Assembly: GCA_007119335.1 (NCBI GenBank)
Contig: SKPU01000164.1
Location: 1-5,694 of the forward strand
Origin: Syntrophomonadaceae bacterium
GTDB lineage: Bacteria > Bacillota > Dethiobacteria > DTU022
DNA: 5,694 nucleotides
Direction of reading: 5' to 3'
Part shown: piece after piece, positions 5,214-5,694 of the stretch
Numbering within the stretch: position 1 is the first letter of the stretch
Layout of the letters: each line of letters starts with the position of its first letter
The notes under the pieces: generated by a model
Seen by the model: the letters and a program-made list of their open reading frames with translations, nothing else
Database searches by the model: none
What the model was told of the DNA's origin: nothing
Made by a program: the position numbers and the translations under genes

Positions 5214-5430
5214 AGTACCATTTTCTCCTGCTGATTATTTTCATTTTCCCCCTGGCAAGGTCGTCTTCCCATTTTTTTTTGCATAACAGATCTAAAACGT
5301 TTTGTTCCTCTTTATCACGCGGTCTTCGCCTCATGATCTTGCCTTCGCGGGACTTAAAAAGAAAGCGGTCTGCTTCCTGTCTTTTATCATTAATTTTTTT
5401 GTCCAATTCACTGCTTTTCCAGCATCGCAT
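5200..5430 (-). CDS. Small highly charged protein, probable partner of the nucleotidyltransferase
   Basis: This 76-aa protein is rich in Lys, Arg, Glu and Asp. It begins MRCWKSSELDKKINDKRQ, has a basic cluster (KIMRRRPRDK, about residues 31-40), an amphipathic segment (QNVLDLLCKKKWEDDLARG) and ends SRRKWYYEFD. No known domain is evident; the basic cluster could contact nucleic acid. An AGGGTGA site lies just upstream of the ATG at 5430. Its last 14 nt overlap the nucleotidyltransferase start, the layout often seen for an antitoxin gene preceding its toxin gene. That role is an inference; it could also be a regulatory or accessory subunit. Confidence 0.65.
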   Translation of the reverse strand: MRCWKSSELDKKINDKRQEADRFLFKSREGKIMRRRPRDKEEQNVLDLLCKKKWEDDLARGKMKIISRRKWYYEFD

Positions 5431-5459
5431 ATTCTCACCCTAAGCTTTTATTTATCCTA

Positions 5460-5488
5460 ATATTACTATAAGCAGTAACGTAAAACAA
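5460..5488 (-). promoter_or_regulatory. Candidate promoter of the 76-aa/nucleotidyltransferase pair
   Basis: On the minus strand TTGTTT (5483-5488) is followed after 17 bp by TAATAT (5460-5465). Each box matches only four of six consensus bases. It is the best-placed candidate upstream of the ATG at 5430. Confidence 0.3.
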
Positions 5489-5496
5489 ATTTAAGC

Positions 5497-5512
5497 ATTT
5501 ATTTATTTATTT
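5497..5512. repeat. Four tandem ATTT units
   Basis: ATTT is repeated four times without interruption just upstream of the candidate promoter of the nucleotidyltransferase pair. Such short repeats can change length by slippage, but there is no direct sign that this one matters. Confidence 0.4.
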
Positions 5513-5528
5513 CACTTTCCATCAAAGC

Positions 5529-5678
5529 TTAGATTGCATGGTCAGAGGCTGCAGCAATTTCCAGTAGGACGTCCTTTTGCTCACTGTAATCTTCGGCATA
5601 TAGCAGCTTGTGATTCTTAAGCTCCTCTTCCCCGATGAACTTGCAATTAAAACATCGTAAACAAAAAAGAGAGCATGA
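5529..5678 (-). pseudogene. Start-less ORF with CxxCxxC motif, probable gene remnant
   Basis: On the minus strand a frame opens after a TAG (5679-5681) and runs 49 codons to TAA at 5529. It encodes LFCLRCFNCKFIGEEEL and continues with HKLLYAEDYSEQKDVLLEI to an AAASDHAI end. The composition is clearly protein-like, and C-x2-C-x2-C could bind metal. There is no ATG, GTG or TTG in frame, and the 5' part overlaps an intrinsic terminator, so it is probably the 3' remnant of a broken gene. I do not recognise the family. Confidence 0.4.
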
Positions 5679-5693
5679 CTAAAAACGGCTCTC
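5663..5693 (-). terminator. Intrinsic terminator for a minus-strand gene beyond the right edge
   Basis: On the minus strand GAGAGC and GCTCTC (5688-5693 and 5669-5674) form a 6-bp stem around a 13-nt loop, followed directly by six T (5663-5668). This is the standard stem plus U-run of a Rho-independent terminator. The gene it ends lies outside the window. Confidence 0.7.
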
Positions 5694-5694
5694 A

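Noticed and set aside
5497..5512. ATTT repeats as an origin-type or CRISPR-like repeat
   Set aside because: Only four 4-bp units, with no spacers, no DnaA boxes and no replication genes nearby.

Overview
The window looks like chromosomal DNA of an anaerobic, low-to-mid GC Firmicute, probably a clostridial or Desulfotomaculum-like organism. The basis is strong AGGAGG-type ribosome binding sites, sigma-A promoters with TTGACA boxes, TTG start use, an ACR3-type arsenite exporter with its ArsR regulator, and a ferredoxin-domain protein of a kind expected in strict anaerobes. This placement is an inference from style and gene content; no rRNA or taxonomic marker is present.

Left part (1-1740, minus strand): an arsenic resistance operon. 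A near-consensus promoter and a 20-bp palindromic operator precede arsR. Next comes a decayed small gene interrupted by one in-frame stop, then a tandem universal stress protein, then the start of an ACR3 arsenite efflux permease that runs off the left edge. Arsenite presumably releases ArsR and switches on the whole set. The stress protein between regulator and pump is the unusual member.

Middle (1740-2915, plus strand): a degraded stretch. It holds a promoter-like site, a small ORF with signs of decay, and a clear pseudogene of a PfkB-family 2-keto-3-deoxygluconate kinase. That pseudogene has several frameshifts, an in-frame stop and a large internal deletion.

Centre-right (2912-4395, plus strand): a likely two-gene operon, with its promoter overlapping the pseudogene end. 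Its products are a 233-aa protein with an N-terminal two-cluster ferredoxin domain and an uncharacterised C-terminal domain, and a 206-aa cysteine-rich protein of unknown function. This is the best candidate for an undescribed redox system in the window.

Right part (4396-5694, mostly minus strand): an intergenic region with palindromes and a possible gene scrap, then two overlapping genes. One encodes a small, highly charged 76-aa protein and the other a 190-aa nucleotidyltransferase-fold protein, an arrangement resembling a toxin-antitoxin module. At the right edge are an intrinsic terminator for a minus-strand gene beyond the window and a start-less ORF with a CxxCxxC motif. No tRNA, rRNA, CRISPR array or intact insertion sequence was seen.
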